This document shows, one piece after another, positions 12,441 to 24,285 of a stretch of DNA of 64,000 bases (positions are counted from its first letter, which is position 1; each line of letters begins with the position of its first letter). The notes below the pieces were generated by a model. The model was not told the origin of the DNA, ran no database searches, and saw only the letters and a list, made by a program, of their open reading frames with translations. The position numbers and the translations under genes were made by a program. This stretch comes from Azadirachta indica (Eukaryota > Streptophyta > Magnoliopsida > Sapindales > Meliaceae), in contig CM040441.1 in assembly GCA_022749755.1 (NCBI GenBank), positions 15,563,475 through 15,627,474 on the forward strand, given 5' to 3'.

Positions 12441-14112
12441 GGGAAATTTTTGACAATAACCTTAATTTTTTTTGAAATTTACGTAAATAATCTCTTATAA
12501 AAAAATTTTACTAATTTAACTCAAAATATATTTTTTTAGACTAAATTACTGTCAATAACCCACTTTATTTTTTTTTTTTTACAAATCTATTTTTTTACTT
12601 TTTCTTATTAATTTAAATTTTTAAACTCTCTCAAATTCGAACTCTACTCTGTTCAAAACTATTTCTCTCCTTAAAATCATCTTTCTTACTAATAGTGGAG
12701 ATAACGACATCATATTTTTTATGGTGAAGTCTTAGTCATTGATATTAAGTGATTTTTTTATTATATAGATATACATTTTATTTGTGAATTAATTTATTAA
12801 AGAGAAATTTTTCTTCTCAAATATGAATTCAATGTTGATTATATATTAAAAAGTATTTATTTAAGTTTAAATTACGTTGATTGATTGTTATATAAATATA
12901 AAAATATGGATGATTTGAGAATAAAAAGGTGTTATGCAATTTTGGATTATGAGTTTTTTATTTGAAAAATGAATTTTGCGTAAGGTCAAAATTTACCTTA
13001 CCAGAAAAATGAATTTCAGGTAAAGCCAAAATTTATCTTACCCAAAAACCATTTTTCGGGTAAGGCCAAATTTTGCCCAACTCAAAAATTATTTTTCGGA
13101 TAAGATTAAATTTGACCTTACCCAAAAAGTGATTTTTGGTTAAAGTATAATTTTGCCTTACCCAAAAACCATTTTTTAGATAAGGCCAAATTTTTGGATA
13201 AGAATAAATTTGGCTTTGTTCAAAAAGTGATTTTCGGATAAGGCATAATTTTACTTTACCCAAAAACTACTTTTCGAGTAAGGCAAAATTTTACGCTATC
13301 CAAAAACTACTTTTTAGGTAAAGTTAAATTTGCCTTTATCCAAAAAATGGTTTTCAAATAAGATATATTTTGGCCTTACCCAAAAACTACTCTTTGAGTA
13401 AGGCCAAATTTAACCTTACTTAAAAATTTGACTTTACCCGAAAAGTAATTTTTAGGTAAGACAAAATTTTATCTTATCCAAAAATTTGGTTTTACCCGAA
13501 AAGTGATTTTTGGGTAAGACAAATTTTGATTTTACCCAAAATCTATTTTTCTAGTAAGGTAAATTTTGGCGCCACCCAAAATTTATTTTCCGGGTTAAAA
13601 ACTCATGATCTAAAATCGCACAACACCTTTTTATTCTCAAATCATACATGTTTTTGTATTTATATAACAACCAATCAACGTAATTTAAATTTAAATAAAT
13701 ACTTTTTATTACATAATCAACATTGAATTCACATTTGAGAAGAGAAATTTATTTTTGAATGAATTAATTCACACATAAAATATATATTATATAATAAAAA
13801 AAATTATTTAATATTAGTGACCAAAACTTCACCATAAAAAATATGTCGTTGTTGTCTTCACTGTTAATAAGAAATATGATTTTAAGAAGAAAAATAATTT
13901 TCAAAGAAAAGAGTTTGAATTTAAGAGAATTTAAAATTTTAAAATAATTAAAAAAATAAAAAAAAAAAAAGCTTGTAAAAAAAAATTGAAGTGAGCTATT
14001 GAAAATAATTTACTTTGAAAAACATATTTTAGATTAAATTAATAAAATTTTTTATAAAAAATTATTTACGTAAACTTAAAAAAAAATTAAGGTTATTTTA
14101 AAAAAATTTTCA
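12441..14112. mobile_element. Foldback element with long inverted arms (1672 bp)
   Basis: The left end reads GGGAAATTTTTGACAATAACC; the reverse-complemented right end reads GAAAATTTTTTTAAAATAACC. The arms pair over about 500 bp on each side (12441-12960 against 13600-14112). For example GAATTCAATGTTGATTATA at left faces its complement near 13700-13730. The flanks are aaaaattta (12432-12440) and aaaaatcta (14113-14121), a 9-bp duplication with one mismatch. Long arms, 9-bp target-site duplication and a GGGAAATTTTT end fit a non-autonomous Mutator-like or foldback element. No transposase is present; the short open frames inside are repeat translation. Confidence 0.75.
12965..13600. repeat. Palindromic tandem array in the core of the foldback element
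   Basis: About ten degenerate units of roughly 60 bp. Each contains a near-palindrome of the form GGTAAGGCAAAATTTTGCCTT followed by ACCCAAAAA and a T-rich partner. On the - strand the units translate into a repeating peptide of about 20 residues (LIRKSLF, LTKNHFL, LIRKIIF), which confirms the 60-bp period. Because every unit is self-complementary, the whole core can fold. Confidence 0.75.
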
Positions 14113-14932
14113 AAAATCTATTGATGATCGATTATGAATAAGCTGGGGGCGACAAATATAAAAAAATGAATAGAAGTTAAGTCTTGTCTTCAAACACTGC
14201 CCCCAAAATCTTAGCTTTACCCATGATCAACATTTTTGGGTAAGGCAAATTTTAACCTTACATAAAATCTATTTTTTTAGTAAGGTAAATTTTGGCATCA
14301 TCCGAAATTTATTTTTGGGTAAAAAACTCATGATTTAAAATTGCATAACACCTTCTTATTTTCAAATCATTCATATTTTTGTATTTATATAATAACCAAT
14401 CAACGTAATTTAAATTTAAATAAATACTTTTTACTACATAATTAACATTGAATTTATATTTGAGAAAAGAAATTTCTCCTTAATAAATTAATTCACACAT
14501 AAAATATATATCTATATAATAAAAAAGTTACTTAATATCGTGATCAAGACTTCATTATAAAAAATATATCATCGTTATCTCCGCTATTAATAAAGAAAGG
14601 TGATTTTGAAAAAAAAATAGTTTTAAAAGAAGAAAGTTTAAATTTGGGAGAATTTGAAAATTTAGAGTAATAACAAAAAGTAAAAAAATAGGTTTATAAA
14701 AAGAAAATGAAATGAATTAGTGAGAATAATTTAGTTTAAAAAATATATTGTAGACTAAATTCATAAAATTTTTTATAAAAATTTATTTACGGAAACTTCA
14801 AAAAAAAAATTTAAGGTTATTTTCAAAATTTTTCAAAAATCTATTGATAATCGATTATGAATAAGCCGGGGGCGGCAAATAAAAAAAAATGAACAGAAGT
14901 TGAGTCTTGTCTTCAAACACTGCCCCCAACTA
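14113..14932 (+). repeat. Tandem duplicate of the foldback element's right arm and flank
   Basis: The right arm and adjoining flank (about 13513-14207) reappear about 722 bp further on (14236-14932). Both copies end with the same flank, GATTATGAATAAGC followed later by AACACTGCCCCCAA. The second copy has the same aaaaatcta flank (14835-14843) but no left arm. It is therefore a segmental duplication made after insertion, not a second insertion. Confidence 0.7.
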
Positions 14933-15014
14933 ACACCCGTTTGTCATTTCCTTGAATAAAGCCGACGGGGGAGATTGGGGATCTGTTGGTTGATCAGAGC
15001 CAAAGCCAACGGCC

Positions 15015-17669
15015 ATGTCTGATATAGCCAAAGAAGCTTGGAGAAAATATCTTATACAGCTCCAGGCCCATCCATTAAGAACCAAGGCTTGTTCTTTTCT
15101 TCATCATCAACAATACCCATCTTTTTTTTTTTTCTCTCTCTATGGTATTTTTTAATTTGTGTACTGTTTTTAATTTACTTTTGTTGGTTTTATAGGCGAT
15201 TACAGCTGGGGTATTAGCTGGGGTTAATGATGCAGTTGCTCAGAAGATTGTTGGGGTCAAGAAGCTTCAAGTGAAAAGATTACTGCTTCTTATGGTACGT
15301 TGACTTTCATTATTTATGTGTTAAAATATGATCACAAGAATTAGATCATTATCCTCTGTTGGGCTGCCAAGAGAATTTAGGAAAAGCAGAAATTTCAAAT
15401 AACATAATATTTTCATTCTGTTGCTATTTTTTATTTGATAAGATGGTTAATATGATTGATCAAGTAGTTAAACTAGTCTAAATTAAGTGGAGTATTCTGT
15501 TTTACTGAGGCTGAAATAAGATTAGAACTAAGAAAAAACTTGAGCATTGTAGATTTATTTTCTCCCACCGTTTGATCTCCTCAGGAACCAGACTGGATTG
15601 TCTGGTTGTTAAATGTCGAATATGTAAATTGTGTCTTTTCAGCTTTTTAGTTTTGCATATGGAGGACCTTTTGGGCATTTCCTTCACAAATTCATGGATA
15701 TTATTTTCAAGGGAAAGAGGGACAAGAAAACTGCGGCAAAAAGGGTACACCCTTTGCTTAAATTCAGATTCCCTGTGCAAAACATTTGATGAAGGATTGA
15801 AAGTCGAGATTTTGATTAATTAGGTGTTGTTGGAACAACTAACTACTTCACCCTGGAACAACTTCTTTTTCATGATGTACTATGGCTTGGTGGTTGAAGG
15901 TATGTGTGTCTGATTTTAATTCTTCTGGTTATATGCCTCCTCTAGGTTTATGTTTATGTTCCTTCTCTTTCAGTAGGAAATGTTGTGGTTGAAAATTCCT
16001 ATTTTTGTTCTGACGACATTTCAAACTGTAGTATCTTTGTCTCTGCTGTTTCAGTGGTTGTTGACTTCTAGCACTTTTGCTGTTGTTGTAATTGTTTCTT
16101 CCTTAACTTGTTCTTTAAATAAGTTCATGGGTTTTGATCTAATAGTCTGAATTCTGAGTATTAAAGCAGCAGACTTTCTCTAATTCGTCTCAGCTCTCTT
16201 TTCAAAATAATTTGCAACAGCCTCAGTTGAGATGGAAATCCATCCTTTTTAACTTATCTCAAGTTTTGGAAGTCTCAAGAGTCTAATGTTTTCACCTCTA
16301 AACTCATCAAAAATTTCGTACAAAATTGGCTCTCAGTGTTTTCCATTGAGGTCATACTCAACAAGATAAATACGTAGGCTGCAGGCATTAGGCTATGGAT
16401 TGGTTCATGTTTTCTTTAACTAGTTTCAGATATGCAGTAGTTACAAAATCATGAATACAAAGTTGATATAACTGTTCATTGAGGTTTCTGGTTTTTCCCT
16501 TTCTCTGCAAATGAGAAATGATGGTTATAATATGCTTACTAGGATGTTAAAATTTGATATAGCTGTCTTAGTAATTATCTGGCTTTGGCTAGCCTAAAAT
16601 ATAGCAGTTCAATTTGGGGAACTGATGGTAATCATAGATGGCCGATTATCCAGCTGATAGTTCAACCTCATTACTGCGTGTTGAAACAGCAGGCATTTCT
16701 TTAATATACCTTACTGCTTCATATGCTTGAAGCCATGTGTTCAAGAACAAATCATTCTGTTGGAGAAATTGAAGCTAAGATGTGCCTAAAAGTTTGTAAA
16801 ACCATTGGTATTTTAATTGCAGTTTCTGTCTTCTTGTATTAACCACAAACAAAGGTATCAACTAGACCAAATGATTAGTTGATGCCTTAGTTGATCAAAT
16901 TGAATTTGTCAAGTCTTACTAGTTTTTAAATTTCTTGTATGCTTATGTCTTTGGACGCTAAATGAACATGACTTAGTTCTTGTAAAGAACACATTGATTT
17001 TGTTCATACAATCAATTATTGTCTGGTATTGCAGGAAGATCATGGAGTTTGGTCAAGAATAAAGTTCAAAAGGACTACCCTTCTGTTCAGTTGACTGCTT
17101 GGAGAGTATGAAATCACAAATTATCTTTCCTATCACCCAGAGCAAGTCCATCTTGTATGCAAATGTAGTAATAATGCTAAGTTATTATGCATATGACTTG
17201 CAGTTTTGGCCTATAGTTGGATGGGTGAACTACCAGTACATCCCTCTGCAATTCCGTGTTCTCTTTAGTAGTTTGGTTGCCTCATGCTGGTGCGCTCCTA
17301 CTTCCTCCATCTTGCCTCCTACTATTAATCCATGCTTACTTGTCATCCTTGCATATGCACAGATAGCTACATACTTGATACCTGGATTCATATAAACAAC
17401 TTTCTGGAGAAAATCAACCATGAACCATAACTTCCTATAAAATGAAATAGACTATGATTGATGAAATTAATTACACATTTGATTTTATAATGAAGCCTAC
17501 TTCAACTACAATGTTGCCCCTTTTCTTGTTTCACTAATGAATATGCCCTTACACTTAGAATTCTGCTTCAGCATATTCTTGGTTCTAAAGCATTTTATTT
17601 CTGCTTGTTAATCTCAGGTCTATATTCCTCAAATTAAAAACAGGATCTGTAGCAATCAAGAAGGAGTAG
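15015..17669 (+). CDS. PMP22/Mpv17-family peroxisomal membrane protein, copy 3
   Basis: Seven exons: 15015..15086, 15196..15294, 15643..15744, 15824..15899, 17035..17105, 17204..17289, 17618..17669. They total 558 nt and give 185 residues in an open frame. Intron 1 starts with GC (AAG then GCTTGT) where all three sister copies have GTTTGT. GC-AG introns are a known minor class, but this donor matches their usual GCAAGT consensus poorly. All other introns are GT-AG. Exon 6 keeps the signature WPIVGWVNYQYIPLQFRV. The C-terminus reads TGSVAIKKE. Exon 3 has FSFAYGG instead of YGFAYGG, and AAKR instead of VAKK. The family role is a four-helix peroxisomal membrane protein. It is probably functional if intron 1 is spliced; otherwise translation stops early. 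Confidence 0.88.
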
Positions 17670-20600
17670 ATGCAAGAACCCATTTCTTTAATTTTCTTTT
17701 ATTCATGTAGTTTAGACTCAAATGATTGGAAACCCTGTTCAAATTATCCTTCATTGCATAATTATTGGGCCTGGTATGATAGCATAAAGTTAAGAATTCT
17801 CCTTTGATGTTAACATGCCAACTGCAAAGCATTGTGTTGTAGAAGCTAATTAAAAACTATATTTGGCAAGTGTGTGGACCAAGTTAGCAAAAGATATTCA
17901 TGAACAATAATAAATGCAAAGGGACAGAAAAGAGAAGTATGATGAATCTTTCTTTCCTTTTGGTTTATTTGAATTTTGAAAAAGGAGAAAATATAATGAA
18001 ACAAAAGAGAAAAAGAGTCTTAAGTCAATATATCATAAAAACTTGCTTTTAAATAAATTACTAGTGCTTCTGATCATATTTTGTAAAACGGGATTAACTA
18101 ATTATATTATTTTTATTTTTTTCAATTCACTGAAGTTTGCTTGATAATTGGAGAATTTCTCATAGGAAGTCATAACAAAACCTAACCTCCAAGAAAAATG
18201 GACCTTCATCATTCTCCAACCATCACCATCAATTGAAAAAGACGATATACATCAACTACAGCTAAGTTACATTTTGCAGCAACCAATTCTCCTACGGGTA
18301 TTACTTTTTTTTTTTAAATATATATATATATGTATATAAATAAAATTAAATGAATCCTCAAATCCCCAAATTAATTACCTATTGTGAGTAGAAATTAGTG
18401 GATGTATTAATTAATTATCATGCGTATTGTCCCTCCAATTATATATTTACAACACCAAATAACATTGGCAACTGTTAAAAGAGTCATTATCAAACATCAA
18501 AATTTCACGCCTGTAAATCAGCCATGATTGATATGAATTAATGAATTCACAGCATGACATTTTATCCATCAAAATTAGTAATATTGTCGATCATCAGGGA
18601 TATTGTCAAAAGGGCTTCAGATAATTTCATTTTCATTTCTTTTTTTCAAAAAACCAAGAATTAATTTCTACTAATCCTCGATTAAAATAGATAAAATCTG
18701 AATCTTGTCATAATTAGTTAAATTAGAATGAAGCTGCAGCCAGCTCTTCCTCGTACGAAGGCACATGTTTTTGTAAATGTTTACAGCTAATCAAGGGTGT
18801 GTGATAATTAATTTAATATATGCTAAAAATTTAAATTTAATATATTTTAACTGTCATAATTAATCTGATATATATTTGTCTTCAAGTAAGTAGGTATTGA
18901 ATTTTCATTTTTCTCTTCAAGCACAAATCTGAAAATTAAGTATCATGATTGAAGGTAATGATATTGATATTTGATGCTGATGATCGATGTTGATTATCAA
19001 ATTTTCAAATTACGTTTTGTTTTCTTTTTTATTTGTTAAGAATCAATCACAAACATAATTTTTAGTTTGAATATAAAAATTAGAAGTGAATTGTTTAATA
19101 TTTATATAATTGGTAGCTAACTTTAATATATTTCGAAAGGACAAGAAACCGATGTTGAGCTACAGCTAGTTCGAAAATATTATTACCCGTTTAAAGCGAT
19201 TAGGGAAAAGGCAATTAGTGAAGTGGGGACAGAAACGACATGGGAAATCAGAAAGAAGGAGCAGCTCAATAAAATAACAATTATGTACGAATTATGTACT
19301 AATTAATTAGAATAGAAATTAGCTAGAAGAACCTAAATGTAATTAAATATACACAAAAGGCTAGTTATTTACAAAATAGAAAACCCAAGACACATTTGTT
19401 TTTTTTCTTCTTTCAAAAGAGAGGAAGCACCACGCATAATACAAATATTAAGCGCTTAATTATAAAATCTAATATATAAGTTAAGAACTTGTTAATATTA
19501 TATATATATAACTTAGTTAACGAACTTGTACTTGTACATGTAGTGTTATCCTCCCAAACATTATTTGGAAAGCTAACAGAAGGTTGAAAACAATCCTTCC
19601 CGAGGACAAGGTTTATGGCTATTTTATTATATTCTTTTGCACTGATTTTCGTTATCCTTTTCCTTTCCCCGTTGGAGAAGCCAAACACTTTGTGAAAGGA
19701 CTTCTACCACTTGACTGACTGACTGACTGACTGACAGACAGACTCTACTTTAATATTCATTTTACCATTTACATCCATGAGAATAATCAAAGTCTCCCTC
19801 CCATTCCAAAATGTAAAGCGAAAATCTGAAAGCTGGAGATATAAATAATCCTTGCAATGCTGTTTGGCTTGAAAGAAAAATGGTATCCAAAAGAAATATC
19901 AAAGCAGATAGATTAATCCTAAGTATTATTATTGTGTAACAATCAAAATGACATAAAAAAGAGTTTAAAATTCAAAGAATTAAAAGTCTTTCTTGTTTAA
20001 TTTCTTTTAACTTGTTCATTAATTCTCACGTAATAAGCCACGATAATTCTAATATCCAACAGTCAAAACCAAAACACACAAGCATTGAAAATTCTTAAAA
20101 AAAAAAAAAAAAAAAAAAAAGAATGCTCTCTACCAATCCACAGCATCGCAGTCAGTGTCACCCCTCATCCTAAATAATTTCTTCAAATTTCATACCAAGA
20201 AAAAGGAATCTCAAACTATTGATAACAGCCATGGCTACTGCAATTTCAAGGACTGGATAGATAATATATGCATGCATGCAGTACATACACATACACATTA
20301 CATAGAATACCAACACAGCAACATCAAAAGGATCGAAAGTCATTAATACATTCATTACGATCATAATCCTACAATTAAAACCAAAAAGAAAAGAAATAAC
20401 ACCACATATTAAACATTGATAAAAGAGAGAAAGAGACAAAGAAAGAAAGCCTTTTATCATTTCCGGCTGTGGAGGATCCTACAGACGAGCAAGAGACAGT
20501 GAGAAACCCTCTCTCATGCTATTCATAGTTTTAGTAGCTTCGTTACCTAGCCTACGAGACGGACTCACCACCATCACCACCACCTCCAGAAAATTTAAAA

Positions 20601-20696
20601 CAGCAGAGACGCGATCCCCTGCGAGAGGTTCATTTTCTCTTACGTGGACACGATCCTTTCCTCTCCAATCATGTCTCGCCACGTACTCATAGGACG
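17670..20696. other. Non-coding spacer with microsatellites
   Basis: Holds the 3' flank of PMP22 copy 3, a (TGAC)n run at 19712-19734 and a poly-A tract at 20099-20120. The open frames here (for example 19413..19688) resemble nothing known. The part next to 20697 is the likely 3' UTR of the - strand gene. Confidence 0.5.
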
Positions 20697-21134
20697 TCAC
20701 ATCTGGATCCAACGTGCCAGTTGAGTAGGATTAACTATTCCCGGAATGTGGGCCCCGTCTGTCTTCAATATGCTCGCCACCTCCACATAACTCTTCTGCT
20801 CCTTCTTCGGGCTCGCGCTCGCCTCTGCTCCTTCCGGCTTCGTCCTCTTTGACTCCACTGACGAGCCAACCAACGGCAACGCCTCCGCTCTCGCCGGATC
20901 AAACTTCTGACCAAATAATGTCCCCTTCGATAAGAACTCGTACGCCATATATCCGGCTAACAGCCGATTAGGGCAAACCGGCTCAGGGGAAACCGATTTT
21001 GAAGGCATTACATTAGCCGCGGCTGGAGCTGGAGCCGGAGCCGGAGCCGGAAACTTGAACGCATAATACGTTTCTCTCTCCTTTCGCTTTCTCGACGCCC
21101 CAGGCGTCAAAATCCGTCGCGGGTGATGACTCAT
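20697..21134 (-). CDS. Conserved plant protein of unknown function, 145 aa
   Basis: A single open exon beginning MSHHPRRILTPGASRKR and ending VNPTQLARWIQM. The reading frame extends 11 codons further upstream, but this ATG is the better start because the conserved-looking text begins here. The N-terminus is basic with a possible nuclear localisation signal (RKRKER). Next comes an Ala-Pro repeat around residue 32. A central block (NRLLAGYMAYEFLSKGTLFG) precedes QKFDPARAEA. A charged low-complexity linker follows, and then a C-terminal block (YVEVASILKTDGAHIPGIV). The GC content is clearly higher than that of the surrounding DNA, as expected of coding sequence. I recognise it only as a type found in plant genomes and cannot assign a function. 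Confidence 0.72.
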   Translation of the reverse strand: MSHHPRRILTPGASRKRKERETYYAFKFPAPAPAPAPAAANVMPSKSVSPEPVCPNRLLAGYMAYEFLSKGTLFGQKFDPARAEALPLVGSSVESKRTKPEGAEASASPKKEQKSYVEVASILKTDGAHIPGIVNPTQLARWIQM

Positions 21135-21800
21135 CTTACCATCTAGCTCATGCCAGGTCAGCCTCAAACTTGACGAATTTTTTTTATTTTATTTTACAGG
21201 GAATACAAACGTTAAATCGCAATTAAAATTTGGGCAAAACCGTCAAACGATTTATTCGATTTTCTAAGGGTAAAAATGTCAAATGGTACTTTTAAGTTTC
21301 ACGAAGAAATGAACCAAACGCCTACGCGTGTCTAAAGACAGACTCCATATCAAATTCCGTTAAAGTAACTGACAAAGTAAACACCGTCAAGTTGAAGGGT
21401 AAAACCGTAAAATAACGAGTAGACATCTTAACATTTTAAAAAAAATCAATCAGAAAAGTTGAAAATAAACTAAAAATTTTAAAATGTTAAAATCCAAACG
21501 ACAGACAGAAAACAGGAAACGGGAATAGAGAGAGCGAAAGGGATTAGGTCTGGAACTTCCTAGGCAAAATAAGGATCCGGCGACAGGTGACCGGAAACTG
21601 GAGAGATTACCGGATCTGTGTGTACGGACGGTTGGAAGAGGAAGACAGCACCGCCTGTATTTGACGGCGTAGAAAGAAAGTGAGAGATGATAAAAAGAGA
21701 GTTAAAGAGGGAGAAAATGATTTATAGAAGAGGCAGGGGGAGAGAGAGGAGAGAATGAGAAACAGGCGTGTTCAGTTAATTTATATGGAAAGCGATTATA
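21135..21800 (-). promoter_or_regulatory. 5' UTR and promoter region of the 145-aa protein gene
   Basis: On the - strand the region 21700-21760 is rich in CT repeats, typical of plant 5' UTRs. CATATAAATT (complement of 21778-21787) is a possible TATA box. The long leader implied (over 500 bp) may contain an intron. Confidence 0.35.
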
Positions 21801-22479
21801 AAATACCTCCTTCTGTTGCAGGAAATAACAGGATTGCCATCGTGTAGAATGACGATAATGCCGTTCCATTTTATAACTCGGTCAGTTGCAACGTTTTTCT
21901 TTCAGTTCTATTTGTCGTTTCTGTACTTTCAGATAGGGTTGCCAAGAAATACGATTCTGCCCTTATGGGCTGCAGCTGAGAAATGGACGTTGATAAGAGA
22001 GGTTTAGAATGGGGTCCATAATATATGCGCTGATTGTTGTTTGTTCGCTAGGACCGTTGGTTGTGGAAGAAGATATGATGCATTGCTTATAATTCAGTAA
22101 AGATAGCAGTTTCTTTACACCTCTTTTCCATTGCTTGATTATTTATTTTCAGGTTGAATAATAAATCAGCTAAACTGTCCCAAACACGTATAATACATGA
22201 CCTCTATTTTTGTACTCGATATATACTTCTACCCAATGTGTTATAATTATTTTTGTACAAATTTAATTACATTAGGATTGAATAAAATCTCTTGTTAGAT
22301 ATGTCGGAGATATAAAATTTAAATATAATAAATTTAAGTTATTTAATACAATTTAAGAATTCTTAAATTATGTTAAAGTAGACCATATTCTTGTCGAAGG
22401 ATTGGGAGTATTTATTACAAACAAAAAAATTTTTTTTTTTTGGTATTGGAGTGCATTCGTTAATAATAAGTTTAATGTT

Positions 22480-22737
22480 GAGAGAATATCTATTACCTAC
22501 TACTTTTTAATTTAATATTTTATTATTCGTTATATTTTTTTTAATACTTCATCATCTTTTTAATTTTTTTTATTTTATCTTTCAATTTAATTGGTTTACA
22601 AAATAATAAAATCGAAAATATTTAAAATATTAAAAGATAAAATTAGAATTTAAGAAAATTGTGAGATTTAAAAAAAAAATATAAGGAAGTAATAGAATAT
22701 TATCTTAAAAAAAATAAGGAGCAAAGGACATTTTTTC
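22480..22737. mobile_element. Short foldback MITE, copy 2 (258 bp)
   Basis: Same family as 3420..3679: both contain AATAAAATCGAAAATAT-like text and TAAAATTAGAATT in the same order. The ends are GAGAGAATATC and, reverse complemented, GAAAAAATGTC. The flanks tttaatgtt and tttagtgtt form a 9-bp duplication with one mismatch. No coding capacity. Confidence 0.62.
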
Positions 22738-24249
22738 TTTAGTGTTTTATAGTAAAATTATGGGAGGATTTATTGATAGAAAGCAACAATGCATCTCTAT
22801 TACATTAAAGATATGAATCAATTAAAAAAGGAAGGTCCATTCATAGTGATTTAATGTATATAATTCATAACAAATTTTAAGATCGTGTTTGATATCTATA
22901 AAATACAAGGTTGTGATATCAAATATTAGTTGAACAAATTGTTAACAAACAAATTATACAACTAAATATTGATGCTTAAAAATAATTATTATTATTATTA
23001 TCTTTTTCTTTTATATAAATCTTCTGTATTATTCTAATTTTGTTGAACAGTGTGAAGAAGAAAAGGAAACACGACAATGATTTTAATCTTTCAATTATTT
23101 GTCTTTTGTAGATAAGAACGGTAATTTCCCAACAACAAAAGGGTTACATATGTAAATTGAGAATTTGTGGAGGATATTGCGGTCATTTAACAGGGCAGAA
23201 AAGGATGAGCGTGCATGTGTGGCGAAGAATAAAGGGAATCCCGGGACGGTGGTGGCGACGCACGAAGTTACTGTGTCTGTCCCTTTCGTAATATATGTTT
23301 ACACCAAAATCTGACAGGTGGCAAAATCTCAACCCTCTACTTCATTTACGGAGGATGCTTATGTTGTTGCTATTTAATACTTCACTTTTTGAAGGGAATT
23401 TCTTAGTTAATAAATACATTTGTTAATATAAAATTCTATTAAAAAAGCGTCCTAATAATATGACGTGTTAATCACACCTAATACTCTACTATTTAAAAAA
23501 AATTAAATAACCACACATATATTTTGTAAAATTTTAACGTTCTTTCAATTTTATCGGTGAAGTTATTAGTTATAATGACAATATAAATAACATAATATTA
23601 GAAAATATATAAATTATACTGTATATTATATGTGCGTATATATATATATATATATAATAATTTTAATATTATAAAAGGTTATGAATTTTATGTATAGTAT
23701 TAATTATCTGTATATGCGTTTAGAAAAACAATCAATAAATTGTGCTCATTTAATAATTTTCTTTTTCAATTATATTCATTTGGTACACATTTATCTTCAT
23801 TTGTAACTTATTCTCAATTTTTTGTCGTAAGAAAACCCATTTATTGCGCTTAGGCTAATGTCAATTTCAAAACAAGTTTCTTCTGATTCACATGGTGAAT
23901 ATACGGGGAGATGCATGGGACAAATCCTTTTTGAGATGTTCCCTTTTCCCCTATTAAACATGATCAATATGCAAGAGTTTATGATATATATGTCATATTA
24001 TATATAATAGACATATTAGCAGTTTGTTAATTTTACATAGTTTTTTTATATTAGTTTTTTTTTTATTATTTATATATTATTAAATATAACACTTTTATCA
24101 GTTAAAATTAACTTTAATACATATATTTTATATATAATTAATATATTATAATAATAATATACTAATTTCAACCGTTAAAAATATTTTTGAATTTAACGAC
24201 TTATAACTAATATAAAACACATATAAAGTCAAGTGTTCATTAATCTTCC

Positions 24250-24285
<36 letters not shown>

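Noticed and set aside
13033..13726. Open frames within the foldback core, and a possible CRISPR-like array
   Set aside because: The frames only translate a 60-bp tandem unit. The units touch each other without unique spacers, and this is a plant nuclear genome.
19413..19688. 91-codon - strand frame
   Set aside because: AT-driven composition, no recognisable domain and no splice or promoter context.
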